Under the pieces are notes generated by a model. It ran no database searches, was not told the DNA's origin, and worked only from the letters and a program-made list of their open reading frames with translations. The translations under genes were made by a program, and so were the position numbers. Shown in pieces: positions 20,076 through 29,498 of a stretch of DNA of 64,000 bases. This DNA comes from JAGNDO01 sp963704975 (GTDB lineage Bacteria > Chloroflexota > Anaerolineae > Caldilineales > Caldilineaceae): contig CAVPIK010000006.1 of NCBI GenBank assembly GCA_963704975.1, forward strand, positions 186,001-250,000, given 5' to 3'. Each line of letters starts with the position of its first letter. Position 1 is the stretch's first letter.

Positions 20076-22967
20076 GTGAGTTTGCTGTGCGGCCTCTTTT
20101 CGCCCGTCACCCTCTCCGCCCAGGAGACCACGCCGACCCCGGCCAACCTGCCCGCGGCCGAGCCGACGGCCAGCCCGGTGGACACCCAGATCGAGGCCCT
20201 GCTGCAAGAGATGACCGTGGCGGACCGGGTGGGCCAGCTCTTCGTGGTCACCTTCCAGGGGCGCAAGACCGGCAGCACCAGCGAGATCGCCGAGCTGATC
20301 CGGGACTATCGCATCGGCGGCGTGGTGTTGAGCGCGGACAACGGCAACTTTAGCAACACCCCCGGCGCGGACACGCCCCGACAGGTGGCGATCCTGGCCA
20401 ATCAGCTCCAGGCCATGACCCAAAATGTCTTTTTGACCTCGGAAGAAGCCCTGGACCCGACCCCGGAGCGGCTGATTCCCCCCACCCAAAACCAGTTCAA
20501 TGTGGATGCCACCGGCGTGGGCGTGCCCGTGCTGGTGGGCATCCAGCAGGCCGGGGATGATCTGCCCAACACGGATCTGCGCCAGGGCTTCACCCCCCTG
20601 CCCAGCCAGATGGCCCTGGGTGCCACCTGGGACCCGAATCTGGCCCGATCCGTGGGCCAGATCGTGGGGGCGGAGCTGCGGGCTGTGGGGGTCAACCTGC
20701 TGCTTGGCCCCAGCTTGGATGTGCTGGAACAGCCCCGGCGGGACAATGTGGGCGGCGAGGGCATCTACACCTTTGGCAGCGATGCCTATTGGGTGGGGGA
20801 GATGGGCCGGGCTTATATTGAAGGTGTCCACCTGGGCAGCGACAGCCAGATCGCCACGATTGCCAACCATTTTCCTGGACAGGGGGGCAGCGACCGCCGC
20901 CCGGACGAAGAGGTCGCCACCATCCAAAAGAGCCTGCAAGAGTTACGCCGAATGGAGTTGCCCCCCTTCGCCGGTGTGACCCAAGGCCCCTCGTCCGTCC
21001 TCAGCCCGGACGGCAGCCCGACCAACACGGACGGGTTGATGTCCAGCCACATCCGCTACAGCGGTTTCCAGGGCAGCCGAGAGCGCACGCCCCCCATCAG
21101 CTTGGCCACGGAATTGGGCACCATTTTAGCCCTGGAGGAGTTCAGCGGCTGGCGCAAGGCCGGGGGCATCATGATGAGCGACGAGTTGGGGCTGCCCGCC
21201 GTGCGGCTCTATTACGACCCCACCCTGCAAACCTTCCCCAAACGACGCATTGCCCTGGACGCTTTCTTGGCCGGCAACGACCTGCTCTATCTCTCCCGCT
21301 TTGGCCTGACCGACACCTGGGAGGAAGAGCGCTCCAACATCAAGGAGACCATCAGCTTCTTCCGGGAGCGCTATACCACGGACCCGGATTTCGCCGTGCG
21401 GGTGGATGCGGCCGTGCGCCGCATTCTGCGCCTAAAATTGGGGCTGACTTTGGGCCTTGATGCGGACTCTGTGAATTTGGCCGATGCGTTGGTCACAGAG
21501 GCCCAGCTTGCCACCCTGAGCGATGTCACCGCCGCCGACCGGCTGACCGTGGTGAGCCAGGTGGCCCGAGAATCCCTCACCGTGCTCTATCCGGATCCCC
21601 AGGGACCGGCGGACCCCCTGCCCCCGGCCCCCCAGCCCGACGAGCGCATGGTGATCTTCACCGCCAGCCGCCCCCAGCGGGAGTGCGGCACCTGCCCAGT
21701 GGAGCCAGCCATCCAGGCCACCGGGCTCCAGGAGATCATGCTGCGGCTCTACGGTCCTGGGGCCACCAGCCAGGTTGACCCGGATCTGGTTCGCAGCTTC
21801 ACCTTTGAGGATCTGAACCAGGTGCTCAACGACAGCGCCGCGCCCCAATTGGCCCAAACCCTGGAAGATGATCTGGCCGCGGCGGACTGGTTGATCTTCG
21901 CCATGCTGGATGTGGATCTGGAGCGCTTCCCCAACAGCGATGCGGTGAAGCAGTTCCTGCGTCTGCGCAGCGACCGGCTGCGGGGCAAGCGGATTGTGGT
22001 GCTGGCCTTAAACGCCCCCTATTTTCTGGACGCCACGGAGATCAGCAAGCTCACGGCCTATTTTGGCGTCTACAGCCGCACCCAGCCCTTTATGGAAAAT
22101 GCCGTGCGCGCCCTCTTCCGGGCCTATCCTGTGGTGGGCGCGCCCCCGGTCAGCGTGCCCGGCACCCAATTCAACAGCTTGATCGAGCGGCTGGAACCCA
22201 ACCCTAACCAGGTGATCAACCTGCAATTGGTCGGGGATCAGTTCCCCCAACCCATCGAGGGGGCCCCGGCTGAGGCCGGGACCCAAGTGGATCTGAGCGT
22301 CGGGGACAGTATCCGCATTCAGGCCGGGCCGGTGCTGGACCTCAACGGCCACCAAGTGCCCGACGGCACGCCGATCAATTTTCGCCTGATCTACGAGGGC
22401 GAAGAGTTGGCCTTGCCCACGGAACCCATCGCCACGGTGAACGGCGTGGCCGCCATCACCGCGCCCCTGGACCGCAGCGGCACCCTGCGCATCTCGGCCA
22501 GCAGCGGCCAGGCCGTCACCAGCATCAGCATTCTGGTCAGCATTCAGGGCGAAAACCCGGCCACCATCGCCACAGTCGTGCCCACCATCACCCCCCAGCC
22601 CCAGCCCACGGACACGCCCGTGCCGCCCCCGGTCATCCAGCCGGATGTGCCGGCGGAGCCAGCGCCCACCGGTCCGCGCACGGTGCAGCGGGTGGATCTG
22701 GCCACCCTGGGCGTGGCCCTCACCACCATGCTGGTCATGATCAGCCTGATGCTGGTGGTCCTGCTGCGCATCATGCCCCGGCAGATGCTCATGTACCGCA
22801 TGTTGTGGGCCACCATCGCCGGGCTGGCCGCCTATCTGCTCTATGGGCTGGGCTGGATTCCGGGCATTGACCAATTACAGGATGCCCTCAACCCATGGGG
22901 GGTGGCCCCCGTGGTCTTTGTGGCTATGTTGATCACGTTGGTTGGGATGCAAATCGTGCAGGAGTAG
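20076..22967 (+). CDS. Secreted/membrane GH3-fold protein with altered acid/base site
   Basis: 963 aa from a GTG start. The first 16 residues are a signal-peptide core (LLLVSLLCGLFSPVTLSAQ), and true initiation may be a few codons upstream across the C-run at 20050. Residues 40-460 follow the GH3 N-terminal barrel: TVADRVGQLFVVTF, an NHFPGQG version of KHFPGHG at about 263-269, and GIMMSDELGL with the nucleophile Asp near 368. The Lys and the downstream His of the NagZ-type acid/base dyad are missing. A second alpha/beta domain, an Ig-like domain (about 740-840), a Pro/Thr linker and three C-terminal membrane spans follow. It is surface-anchored, and hydrolase activity is uncertain. Confidence 0.7.
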   Translation: MSLLCGLFSPVTLSAQETTPTPANLPAAEPTASPVDTQIEALLQEMTVADRVGQLFVVTFQGRKTGSTSEIAELIRDYRIGGVVLSADNGNFSNTPGADTPRQVAILANQLQAMTQNVFLTSEEALDPTPERLIPPTQNQFNVDATGVGVPVLVGIQQAGDDLPNTDLRQGFTPLPSQMALGATWDPNLARSVGQIVGAELRAVGVNLLLGPSLDVLEQPRRDNVGGEGIYTFGSDAYWVGEMGRAYIEGVHLGSDSQIATIANHFPGQGGSDRRPDEEVATIQKSLQELRRMELPPFAGVTQGPSSVLSPDGSPTNTDGLMSSHIRYSGFQGSRERTPPISLATELGTILALEEFSGWRKAGGIMMSDELGLPAVRLYYDPTLQTFPKRRIALDAFLAGNDLLYLSRFGLTDTWEEERSNIKETISFFRERYTTDPDFAVRVDAAVRRILRLKLGLTLGLDADSVNLADALVTEAQLATLSDVTAADRLTVVSQVARESLTVLYPDPQGPADPLPPAPQPDERMVIFTASRPQRECGTCPVEPAIQATGLQEIMLRLYGPGATSQVDPDLVRSFTFEDLNQVLNDSAAPQLAQTLEDDLAAADWLIFAMLDVDLERFPNSDAVKQFLRLRSDRLRGKRIVVLALNAPYFLDATEISKLTAYFGVYSRTQPFMENAVRALFRAYPVVGAPPVSVPGTQFNSLIERLEPNPNQVINLQLVGDQFPQPIEGAPAEAGTQVDLSVGDSIRIQAGPVLDLNGHQVPDGTPINFRLIYEGEELALPTEPIATVNGVAAITAPLDRSGTLRISASSGQAVTSISILVSIQGENPATIATVVPTITPQPQPTDTPVPPPVIQPDVPAEPAPTGPRTVQRVDLATLGVALTTMLVMISLMLVVLLRIMPRQMLMYRMLWATIAGLAAYLLYGLGWIPGIDQLQDALNPWGVAPVVFVAMLITLVGMQIVQE

Positions 22968-22970
22968 GGG

Positions 22971-23041
22971 TTTGGGTAGAAAAAAAGGGGCGGATGGACT
23001 GGTCTTTGACCAGTCCATCCGCCCCTTTTTTTCTACCCAAA
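22971..23041. terminator. Perfect 34-bp-stem bidirectional terminator
   Basis: Two exact 34-base arms around a TTT loop, containing A7 and T7 runs. It lies between the convergent GH3 gene and the ABC exporter operon and gives each transcript a U-tract. Confidence 0.9.
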
Positions 23042-23046
23042 CCCAA

Positions 23047-25031
23047 CTACCCGCTGACTGCCACCGGCTCGTCTTCTTCCCGGCGGAACTGGCTCATGTA
23101 GAGGTCGTAGTAGGCCCCCCGCTTGGTCAGAAGTTCGTCGTGGGTGCCCCGCTCGACGATCAGCCCGGCCTCCAGCACCAACACCTGGTCCGCGTTGCGG
23201 ATGGTGCTGAGGCGGTGGGCGATCACAAAGCTGGTGCGCCCGGTCAGCAGTTGGTTCCAGCGCTGCCTGAATCTGCCTCTCGGTGCGGGTGTCCACGCTG
23301 CTGGTGGCCTCGTCCAGAATCAGGATGCGGGGGTCGGCCAGGGCCGCCCGGGCGATGGAGAGCAGCTGGCGCTGGCCCTGGCTCAGGCCGCCGCCCCGCT
23401 CGCCCAGGATGGTCTGGTAGCCTTCGGAGAGAGCCTTGGATGAAGGTGTCGGCACGGGCCAGCTTGGCCGCTGCCATCACTTCGTCGTCGGTGGCCTCCG
23501 GGTGGCCATAGCGGATGTTGTTCATCACCGTGTCGCTGAAGAGGAAGGAATCCTGCAGCACGATGCCCACCTGTTTGCGCAGGCTGGACAGGGTGACATC
23601 CCGCACGTCGATGCCGTCGATCTTGACCGTGCCGTCCAGGGCATCGTAGAAGCGGGGGATCAGGTTGATGATGGTGGTCTTGCCCGCGCCCGTGGGGCCG
23701 ACAATGGCCACGGTCTGGCCGGGCAGGGCGTCCAAGCTGACGCCCTTGCAGCACCAGTTCGTCGAGATTGTAGGCCAGGGTCACATTTTCGAAGGTCACC
23801 CGGCCCTCGAATCTTGGGCATGGTCAGGGGCTTGGGGGCTTCCAGGATGTCCGGCACCTCGTCCATCAGGCCGAAGATGCGCTCGGCCCCGGCCACCGCG
23901 CTCTGGATGTTGGTCCACAGCACGCTGACCTGCTGGATGGGCTGGTTGAAGCGCTGCACATAGCCCAGGAAGGTGACGATCAGCCCCAGGGAGACCACGG
24001 ATGCCGCCCAGGGTGTCGCCCCGCAGGAGCAGCACACCGCCCACGCCCACGACAATGGCGATGGCCACATAGCCCAGGGCCTCCAAGGTGGGGGAGAGGG
24101 CGGCGGTGAAGGCCACGGCCCGGATGTTGGCATCCCGGTTGGCCGCGTTGCTGGTGCGGAAGCTCTCGATGTTGGCGTCTTCTCGGGCAAAGGCCTGCAC
24201 CTCGCGCACGCCGGAGATGCTCTCTTGCAGGTTGGCGTTGACGTTGCCGATCTCCTGGCGGGCCGAGCGGAAGGCTTTGCGGGCCTGGCCGCTGAACCAG
24301 AGGGTGGCCACAATCATGAAGGGCACCACGATCATGCTGAGCAGGGCGTAGGTGACGTTCAGGGTCAGCATCTTGTAGAGAATCCAGACCAGGAGCAGCA
24401 CACCGCTCAGCACCTGGAGCAGGGCAAAGCTGATGGCCTGCTGCAGGGTGTCCATGTCGTTGGTGATGCGGCTCATCACGTCACCGGCCTCGTTCTTGGA
24501 GAAGTAGCCCAGGGAGAGCGAGTGAATGTGGGCGAAGACCTCTTCCCGCAGGTTGCGCAGGACATGGTTGCCCGCCCAGCTCATCAGATAGAACATGACG
24601 CCGTTGAGGATGGCCACGCTCACATACAGCCCCACGATCAACAGCACCAGCCGGCCCAGCCCGCTGATCAGGTCGGCAGAGGTGGGCGTTGCGCCCAGAT
24701 CCGTCGCATACCAACAGTTGGTCTGGGAGGCGCTCTCGAGCTGCCCATCTGCTGGGCAAAGTCTTGCCATGCCGGGGACGGCCAAAGCGCCACCGCTCTC
24801 CGTGTTGACCGCGGCCTGGGCGATGGCCGGGGAGATAAAGCAGTCCGTGGCCTGGCCGATCAGTTCCGGCGCGGCCACCTGGGCCCAGGTGGTCAAAACG
24901 ATCAAGCTTGCCACCAACAGCAGCACAAGCGTATAGTTTCCAAAATAACCGCCCAATCGGGAAAGGGTTGCCCCTACCTTGGTCGGTTTGCGGGTCTCCT
25001 GTTCCAGGATCCCTCTAGGTCCACCCATCAT
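23047..25031 (-). CDS. ABC exporter half-transporter B (catalytically complete NBD)
   Basis: About 650 aa: six-span type IV TMD with an unusual Cys-containing external insert after the first span (LCPADGQLESASQTNCWYA), then an NBD. Walker A is VGPTGAGKTT, the signature is non-canonical LSQGQ, Walker B is LILDEATSSVD with the catalytic Glu, and the H-loop is IAHRLST. Frame shifts occur near 24000, 23810, 23745, 23445 (CAAGGCT) and 23265 (GAACCAA), each one base. The best frame ends FRREEDEPVAVSG at 23047. It pairs with the upstream half-transporter as a heterodimeric multidrug/lipid exporter of the BmrCD/TM287-288 kind. Confidence 0.85.
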
Positions 25032-25048
25032 AGTTGTTTACTCCTTGG

Positions 25049-27062
25049 TTATCGAGTATCGAGTATCGCATATCGTGTATTGGCATCGAGTACAGTCATG
25101 AAGTCCTGCACGATCATACTCGACACACGATACTCGATATCAGGCTTCGCCAGTTCCGCTCCGTCCACCACCGCATCTTCCACCAACTGGCTGCTGAAGA
25201 TTTCGGCGTAGACCGGGTTGGTCGCCATCAGTTCCGTGTGGGTGCCCACGCCGGCCACCTGGCCCTTGTCCAGCACGATGATCTGGTCGGCGTTGCGCAC
25301 GGTGCTGATGCGCTGGGCGATCACAATGCTGGTGCGGCCCTTCATCAGCCGGTCCAGCGCTTTCTGGATCTGGTACTCCGTGGCCAGATCCACGCTGCTG
25401 GTGGAGTCGTCCAGGATCAGGATGCGGGGGTCCAGGAGCAAGGCACGGGCGATGGCGATGCGCTGCTTCTGCCCGCCGGAGAGGGTGGAGCCCCGCTCGC
25501 CCACCGGCGTGTCGTAGCCCTGGGGGAAGGTCATGATGAAGTCGTGGGCGGCGGCGGCCTGGGCCGCGGCCTCACTTCTTCCGCCGAGGCCTCCGGGCGG
25601 CCAAAGGCGATGTTGTCCCGGACCGTGCCGGTGAAGAGATTGGTCTCTTGCAACACGATGCCGATCTGGCTGCGCAGGGATTCCAGGGTGACATCCCGAA
25701 TGTCCATGCCGTCGATGGTCACCCGGCCCTCGCTCACATCGTAGAAGCGGGGGATCAGGTTGATCACCGTGGACTTGCCGCTGCCCGTGGCACCCAGCAG
25801 GGCCACGGTCTGGCCCGGCTTGGCCACGAAGCTGATGTTTGAGAGCACCGGTTCGCCGCTCTCGAAGTAGCGGAAGGTCACATCCTCGAAGGCCATGCTG
25901 CCCTGGATGGCGGCCAGGGGCTGGGCGCCGGGGCGATCCGCCACATCGTTCTTGGCGTCCAGGATCTCGAAGACCCGGCTGGCGCTGGCGCTGGCCTGGC
26001 TCATCTGGCTGATGATGAAGCCCAGTTGGCCGATGGGGAAGAAGACGTAGACCAGATAGAGGCTAAACTTCTGCCATTCGCCAAAGGTCAGGGTGGAGTC
26101 GATGATCTGGCTGCCGCCGAAGTAGAGCACCGCGGCCTGGCCCAAGTTGGCCAGCATAAAGATGAAGGGGAAGAGGAAGCTGAAGATCTTGGCCACTTTA
26201 ATGTTCTGGATCCATCAGATCTTCGGCGGAGGCATGGAACTTGACCTGCTCCTCCGGCTCTCGGGCAAAGGCTTTGATCACCTTGATCCCGGCCAGATTC
26301 TCCTGCAAGACCGTGTTGAGCCGGGACAATCGCCGCTGCACCTCGGCAAAGAGGGGCTGGCTGACCGTGCCAAAGACCATGAAGAGAACCAGGGCCAGGG
26401 GCAGCACGGGCAGGATCACCAGGGTCAGCTTGAGATTGGTGAAGACCAGAATGATCAGGGTGCCGACGAGCAGCACCAGGGCCTGCATGGCCAGCAGCAG
26501 GCCCTGGCCGATAAAGCCACGCACCTTCTCCACATCATCCGTGGCCCGCACCATCAATTGCCCCGTGCGGTTGCGGTCGTGATAGCTGAAGGAGAGGCGC
26601 TGAATCTTGGCGAAAAGCTCGTTGCGGAAGTCGAACGCCACGCCCTGGCTGACCTTTTCGGACATATAGGTCTGGGCAAAGGCAAAGGCCCCCCGGGCGA
26701 TGGCAAAGATCACGATAAAGCCCACCGCCCAATAGAGGGCGACTTCCGGGCCGGTTGGCGTAGGTGTCGAACTGGGCCGCGGTCCAGTCCAAGCGCTCCA
26801 AGATCGTGGGCAGAAACTGGGCGGGGGCCCCGGCCAACTGCTTGGCGACCATGCCGTTGGTCACCGCGTCCAAAATATTCTGCACCATCTGGGGCACCAT
26901 CAACTGGGCCGCCGTGCTGATGAAGAGGAAGGTATAGGCCAGGATGGTTTCCCGGCGATAGTGGCCCAAATAGCGGATGCCCCGGCCCAGGGCTTTGAAT
27001 CCGCCGCCGCCGCCCCGTTTGTTGGCACCAGCTTTGCTGTTTTTGTTTTTTCTTGAGAACAA
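25049..27062 (-). CDS. ABC exporter half-transporter A (degenerate NBD)
   Basis: About 650 aa with six membrane spans and an NBD. Walker A is LGATGSGKST and the signature is LSGGQ, but Walker B ends LILDDSTSSVD (Asp for the catalytic Glu) and the switch is IAQRIST (Gln for His). This is the classic degenerate site of heterodimeric exporters. Single-base shifts occur near 26745, 26200 and 25550. The last ~25 residues (IEYRVSS...) are encoded by a repeat element (25050-25146) and probably replace the native C terminus. It lies 46 bases after marR and 18 bases before half-transporter B. Confidence 0.85.
25050..25146. repeat. TATCGAGTATCG-type inverted repeat at the 3' end of exporter A
   Basis: Runs of ATCGAGTATCGAGTATCG at 25053-25070 face ATACTCGACACACGATACTC-like runs at 25118-25140. 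A related half copy (ATCGAGTGTCGTGTATCGAG) is at 57260-57279. The element is read through as the last codons of exporter A. Confidence 0.65.
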
Positions 27063-27107
27063 GGTTGCCTCCTGGTCTGATGTCGAAGTTGCCGACGCCG
27101 CCGCTGC

Positions 27108-27635
27108 CTACGCTTCCGGGCAGGGCGACGCCAAATTGCCGTGGGTGCGCACGGATCCGTGCAGTTTGACGAGCAGATCCGCCAACTGGTTCTGCTCGTC
27201 CTTGCTGAGATCCGAAAGTAGCTGGTTATAAAATGCCACATGCTCCGGGGTGGACGCCTTGACCAGTTCCCGGCCCGCCGGGGAGAGGCGGATGTTGAAC
27301 TGGCGGCGGTCGTCCGGGTCCAAAGATCGCTCGATCAGCGCCTGATCTTCCAAACTGCGCAAAAGGGAGCTGATGGTGTTCTTGCTGACGTTCTGGGTCT
27401 TGCTCAAATAGGTGGGCGAGACATCCGCTTGGCCCTGCCGCTCCTCCATATAGAGGCGCAGCAGCAGACGAAAGCGGGGGCCGGTCAAGTTCTCGTCCCG
27501 CATGAAATCGGACATGACGGATTCATAGGCATTGGACACCAACTTGATCAGCCGGGGCAACTCCACACCCTGGGGATCCGTGATCCCATGCTCGGCCAAC
27601 ATGCGGTGAAAGTGCGCTCGATCCCCAAATTCCAT
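27108..27635 (-). CDS. MarR-family transcriptional regulator
   Basis: 175 aa winged-helix regulator. The recognition region LSKTQNVSKNTISSLLRSLEDQALIERSLDPDDRRQ has the MarR wing signature (D-x-R). The ATG at 27635 is preceded by AAGGAG at 9 bases; longer upstream reading is repeat-derived. It is first in the run marR-exporter A-exporter B, so it most likely represses this operon and is relieved by an exported compound. Its upstream region holds a 128-bp repeat element. Confidence 0.85.
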   Translation of the reverse strand: MEFGDRAHFHRMLAEHGITDPQGVELPRLIKLVSNAYESVMSDFMRDENLTGPRFRLLLRLYMEERQGQADVSPTYLSKTQNVSKNTISSLLRSLEDQALIERSLDPDDRRQFNIRLSPAGRELVKASTPEHVAFYNQLLSDLSKDEQNQLADLLVKLHGSVRTHGNLASPCPEA

Positions 27636-27669
27636 GCGGTCCCACTCCTTGATAACCAACCGATCAAAA

Positions 27670-27797
27670 GTAACTATCAACCCCACCCTAACCCTCCCCA
27701 GATTGGGGAGGGGACAGATCAGGTTTGCCGGACTTTCGTCTTCGGCGATCCGGCTCCTCCCCAATCTGGGGGAGGCTGGGAGGGGGTTTGTAGTTAC
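27670..27797. repeat. 128-bp MITE-like inverted-repeat element, copy 1
   Basis: Imperfect termini GTAACTATCAACCCC and GTAACTACAAACCCCC (inverted) enclose nested arms around CCAGATTGGGGAGG and CTCCCCCAATCTGG. Copy 2 is at 57287-57416 in the opposite orientation. It sits directly upstream of marR and may supply or disrupt its promoter. Confidence 0.75.
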
Positions 27798-27941
27798 GCA
27801 AAAAAGTAACACGCCGAATTGTACGCCTTGGAACTATTCTTGTCTAGTAAGAGATCTTCCCATTGGGGATTGGGGATTGGGTAATCTGCAGCCAGATTTC
27901 CGCCGCCAATCTCCAATTGTCTCCCATCGCCCACGCGCAAC

Positions 27942-27972
27942 AAAAAAGGCCCACCCACTTGGGCGGACCTTT
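27942..27972 (-). terminator. Terminator of tRNA-Arg
   Basis: Minus strand AAAGGTCCGCCC and GGGTGGGCCTTTTTT form a G-U/mismatch-containing stem ending in T6, starting 4 bases after the tRNA 3' end. Confidence 0.75.
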
Positions 27973-27975
27973 GTG

Positions 27976-28047
27976 TACCCCCGACAGGACTCGAACCTGT
28001 GCTTTCGGCTCCGGAGGCCGACGCTCTATCCACTGAGCTACGGGGGC
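27976..28047 (-). tRNA. tRNA-Arg (anticodon CCG)
   Basis: Cloverleaf read on the minus strand. The acceptor GCCCCCG pairs with CGGGGGT. The D arm is GCTC...GAGC. The anticodon stem TCGGC/GCCGA encloses loop CTCCGGA (anticodon CCG). The T arm is ACAGG-TTCGAGT-CCTGT. The discriminator is A, and the CCA end is not encoded. It reads the CGG arginine codon. Confidence 0.95.
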
Positions 28048-28138
28048 GCAATTCTGCGCAATTCGTAGACCTATTTATAGCACAGAGGGGCGTTTTCGAG
28101 CAAACATGGCCGCTTCTCAACATGTGGGACAGGGGATC

Positions 28139-28236
28139 TCGTTCCCACGCTCCGCGTGGGAATGCAACCGGACGCTCTGCGTCCCACGGCGCAGGAGCGC
28201 CGACGGGCACGCCCACGCGGAGCGTGGGTGCGAGCG
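28139..28236. repeat. REP-like GTTCCCACGC hairpin cluster
   Basis: Three small hairpins in 98 bases: CCCACGCTCCGCGTGGG (28144-28160), GGACGCTCTGCGTCC (28170-28184) and the inverted form CCCACGCGGAGCGTGGG (28212-28228). It resembles the GTTCCCACGCTC-type intergenic palindromes scattered in many bacterial genomes. It lies between the tRNA and fic. Confidence 0.75.
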
Positions 28237-28257
28237 TGAAAATCACCTATTTCACAA

Positions 28258-28286
28258 TCGTCTAATTTTCGTCTATAATTAGACGA
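28258..28286 (+). promoter_or_regulatory. fic promoter overlapped by a TCGTCTA/TAGACGA operator
   Basis: TCGTCTA at 28258-28264 and 28269-28275 and the inverted TAGACGA at 28280-28286. The second pair forms a 7-4-7 palindrome that contains a perfect -10 TATAAT (28274-28279). A repressor bound here would block the promoter. Confidence 0.7.
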
Positions 28287-28297
28287 AAGGAGACGCC

Positions 28298-29324
28298 ATG
28301 TTCCAACCCAGCTATCACATTTCGCCCCAACTTTTAGACTCAATCAAACAGATCACGATCTTGGTGCATGAACTGAATAAGCAGCATGTTTCGGACGTGG
28401 TCTACGCCGAGCTTCTCTCCGAGGCGGTGGTGACCTCCACCTATGCCTCGACCAGCATTGAGGGCAATCCTCTGGCTCTGACCGAAGTCAAGCGCGTGCT
28501 AAAAACCCAGCCCGCCCACGCCCGGCAAAGCGAACAGGAAGTCATCAACTACAATCGTACGCTCCTAGACTTGAACCGTCGCGCCGGATGCCCCGTTCAC
28601 CATCGAGCAGATTCTGACCATTCATCGGGGGGTGACCACTGATCTGTTGCCCGCGGAACACAGCGGCCATTGGCGGCTGGAACCCGTGGTGATCCACGAG
28701 CCTCGCAGCGGCAATGTCCTCTATTTGCCGCCGGATCATCAAGATGTGCCGGGATTGATGGGGGATCTGGTTGGCTTTGTCCAGGCCGAGATCGATCAAT
28801 TGGACCCGCTGATTCTGGCCGGGCTTTTCCACAAACAGTTCGTGATCATCCATCCCTTTGTGGATGGCAATGGGCGCACGACCCGTCTGGCCACAAAGCA
28901 GTTGTTGGCCGGGTTGGGGCTGAACCTCTTCCATCTGCTCAGCTTTGAAAATTACTACAACCGGAATGTCACCCGCTATTTTCAGCGAGTGGGCGTCTTC
29001 GGGAACTATTATGATCTGGTGGAAGCGTTGGATTTCACCACTTGGCTAGAATATTTTGCCGAGGGGATTCTCGACGAACTGCACCGCCTCGACAAGCAAT
29101 TGACGGATCGCCAAGGCCCGCCAAATCAAGGATTGAAAGCCTATCATCAAACCATTCTGGACCTGATCGATGCTCAAGGCCATGTCAACGATCGGGACTA
29201 TGCCCAACGCACCGACCGGGCCAAAGCCACCCGCAGCCTTGATTTCAGAAAGTTGGTTGAAATGGGGATCATCGAGCGCAAGGGGCGGGGGCGGAGTACG
29301 TATTATCAGCGGAAAACGGTTTAG
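28298..29324 (+). CDS. Fic-domain AMPylator with C-terminal winged helix
   Basis: About 340 aa across one base gain near 28580 (NRRA/APDAPFTIEQIL). The Fic_N part carries the inhibitory TSIEGN motif (S/T-x3-E-G/N), the self-blocking class with a regulatory helix N-terminal to the core. The catalytic HPFVDGNGRTTR matches HPFx(D/E)GNGRxxR completely, so the enzyme should transfer AMP to a target hydroxyl. The last 70 residues (TRSLDFRKLVEMGIIERKGRGR) look like a winged helix that could bind the palindrome in its own promoter. AAAGGAG precedes the ATG. No antitoxin partner is adjacent. Confidence 0.85.
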
Positions 29325-29498
29325 TTACCCTCCCGGATTCCCCGTACAAACCCCACCACATCCAGTTAACCCACCAAAAATACGCACAACCGCGCATTGC
29401 CCAGGCGTGGATTTTGGGGGAGGATAGGTGCATGCGTAGAGACACAAGATTTTGCGTCTCTGCCCACCCAACCCACCCGTCCACCCGTTCCAAAAACC

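Noticed and set aside
27858..28068. Plus-strand reading frame with YPRQDSNLC-like sequence over 27978-28050
   Set aside because: This is the familiar false protein read antisense through tRNA-Arg; the tRNA cloverleaf explains the bases.
28139..28236. Hairpin cluster considered as a terminator or riboswitch for fic
   Set aside because: Matches a dispersed GTTCCCACGC-type repeat, has no T-run and lies upstream of the fic promoter.
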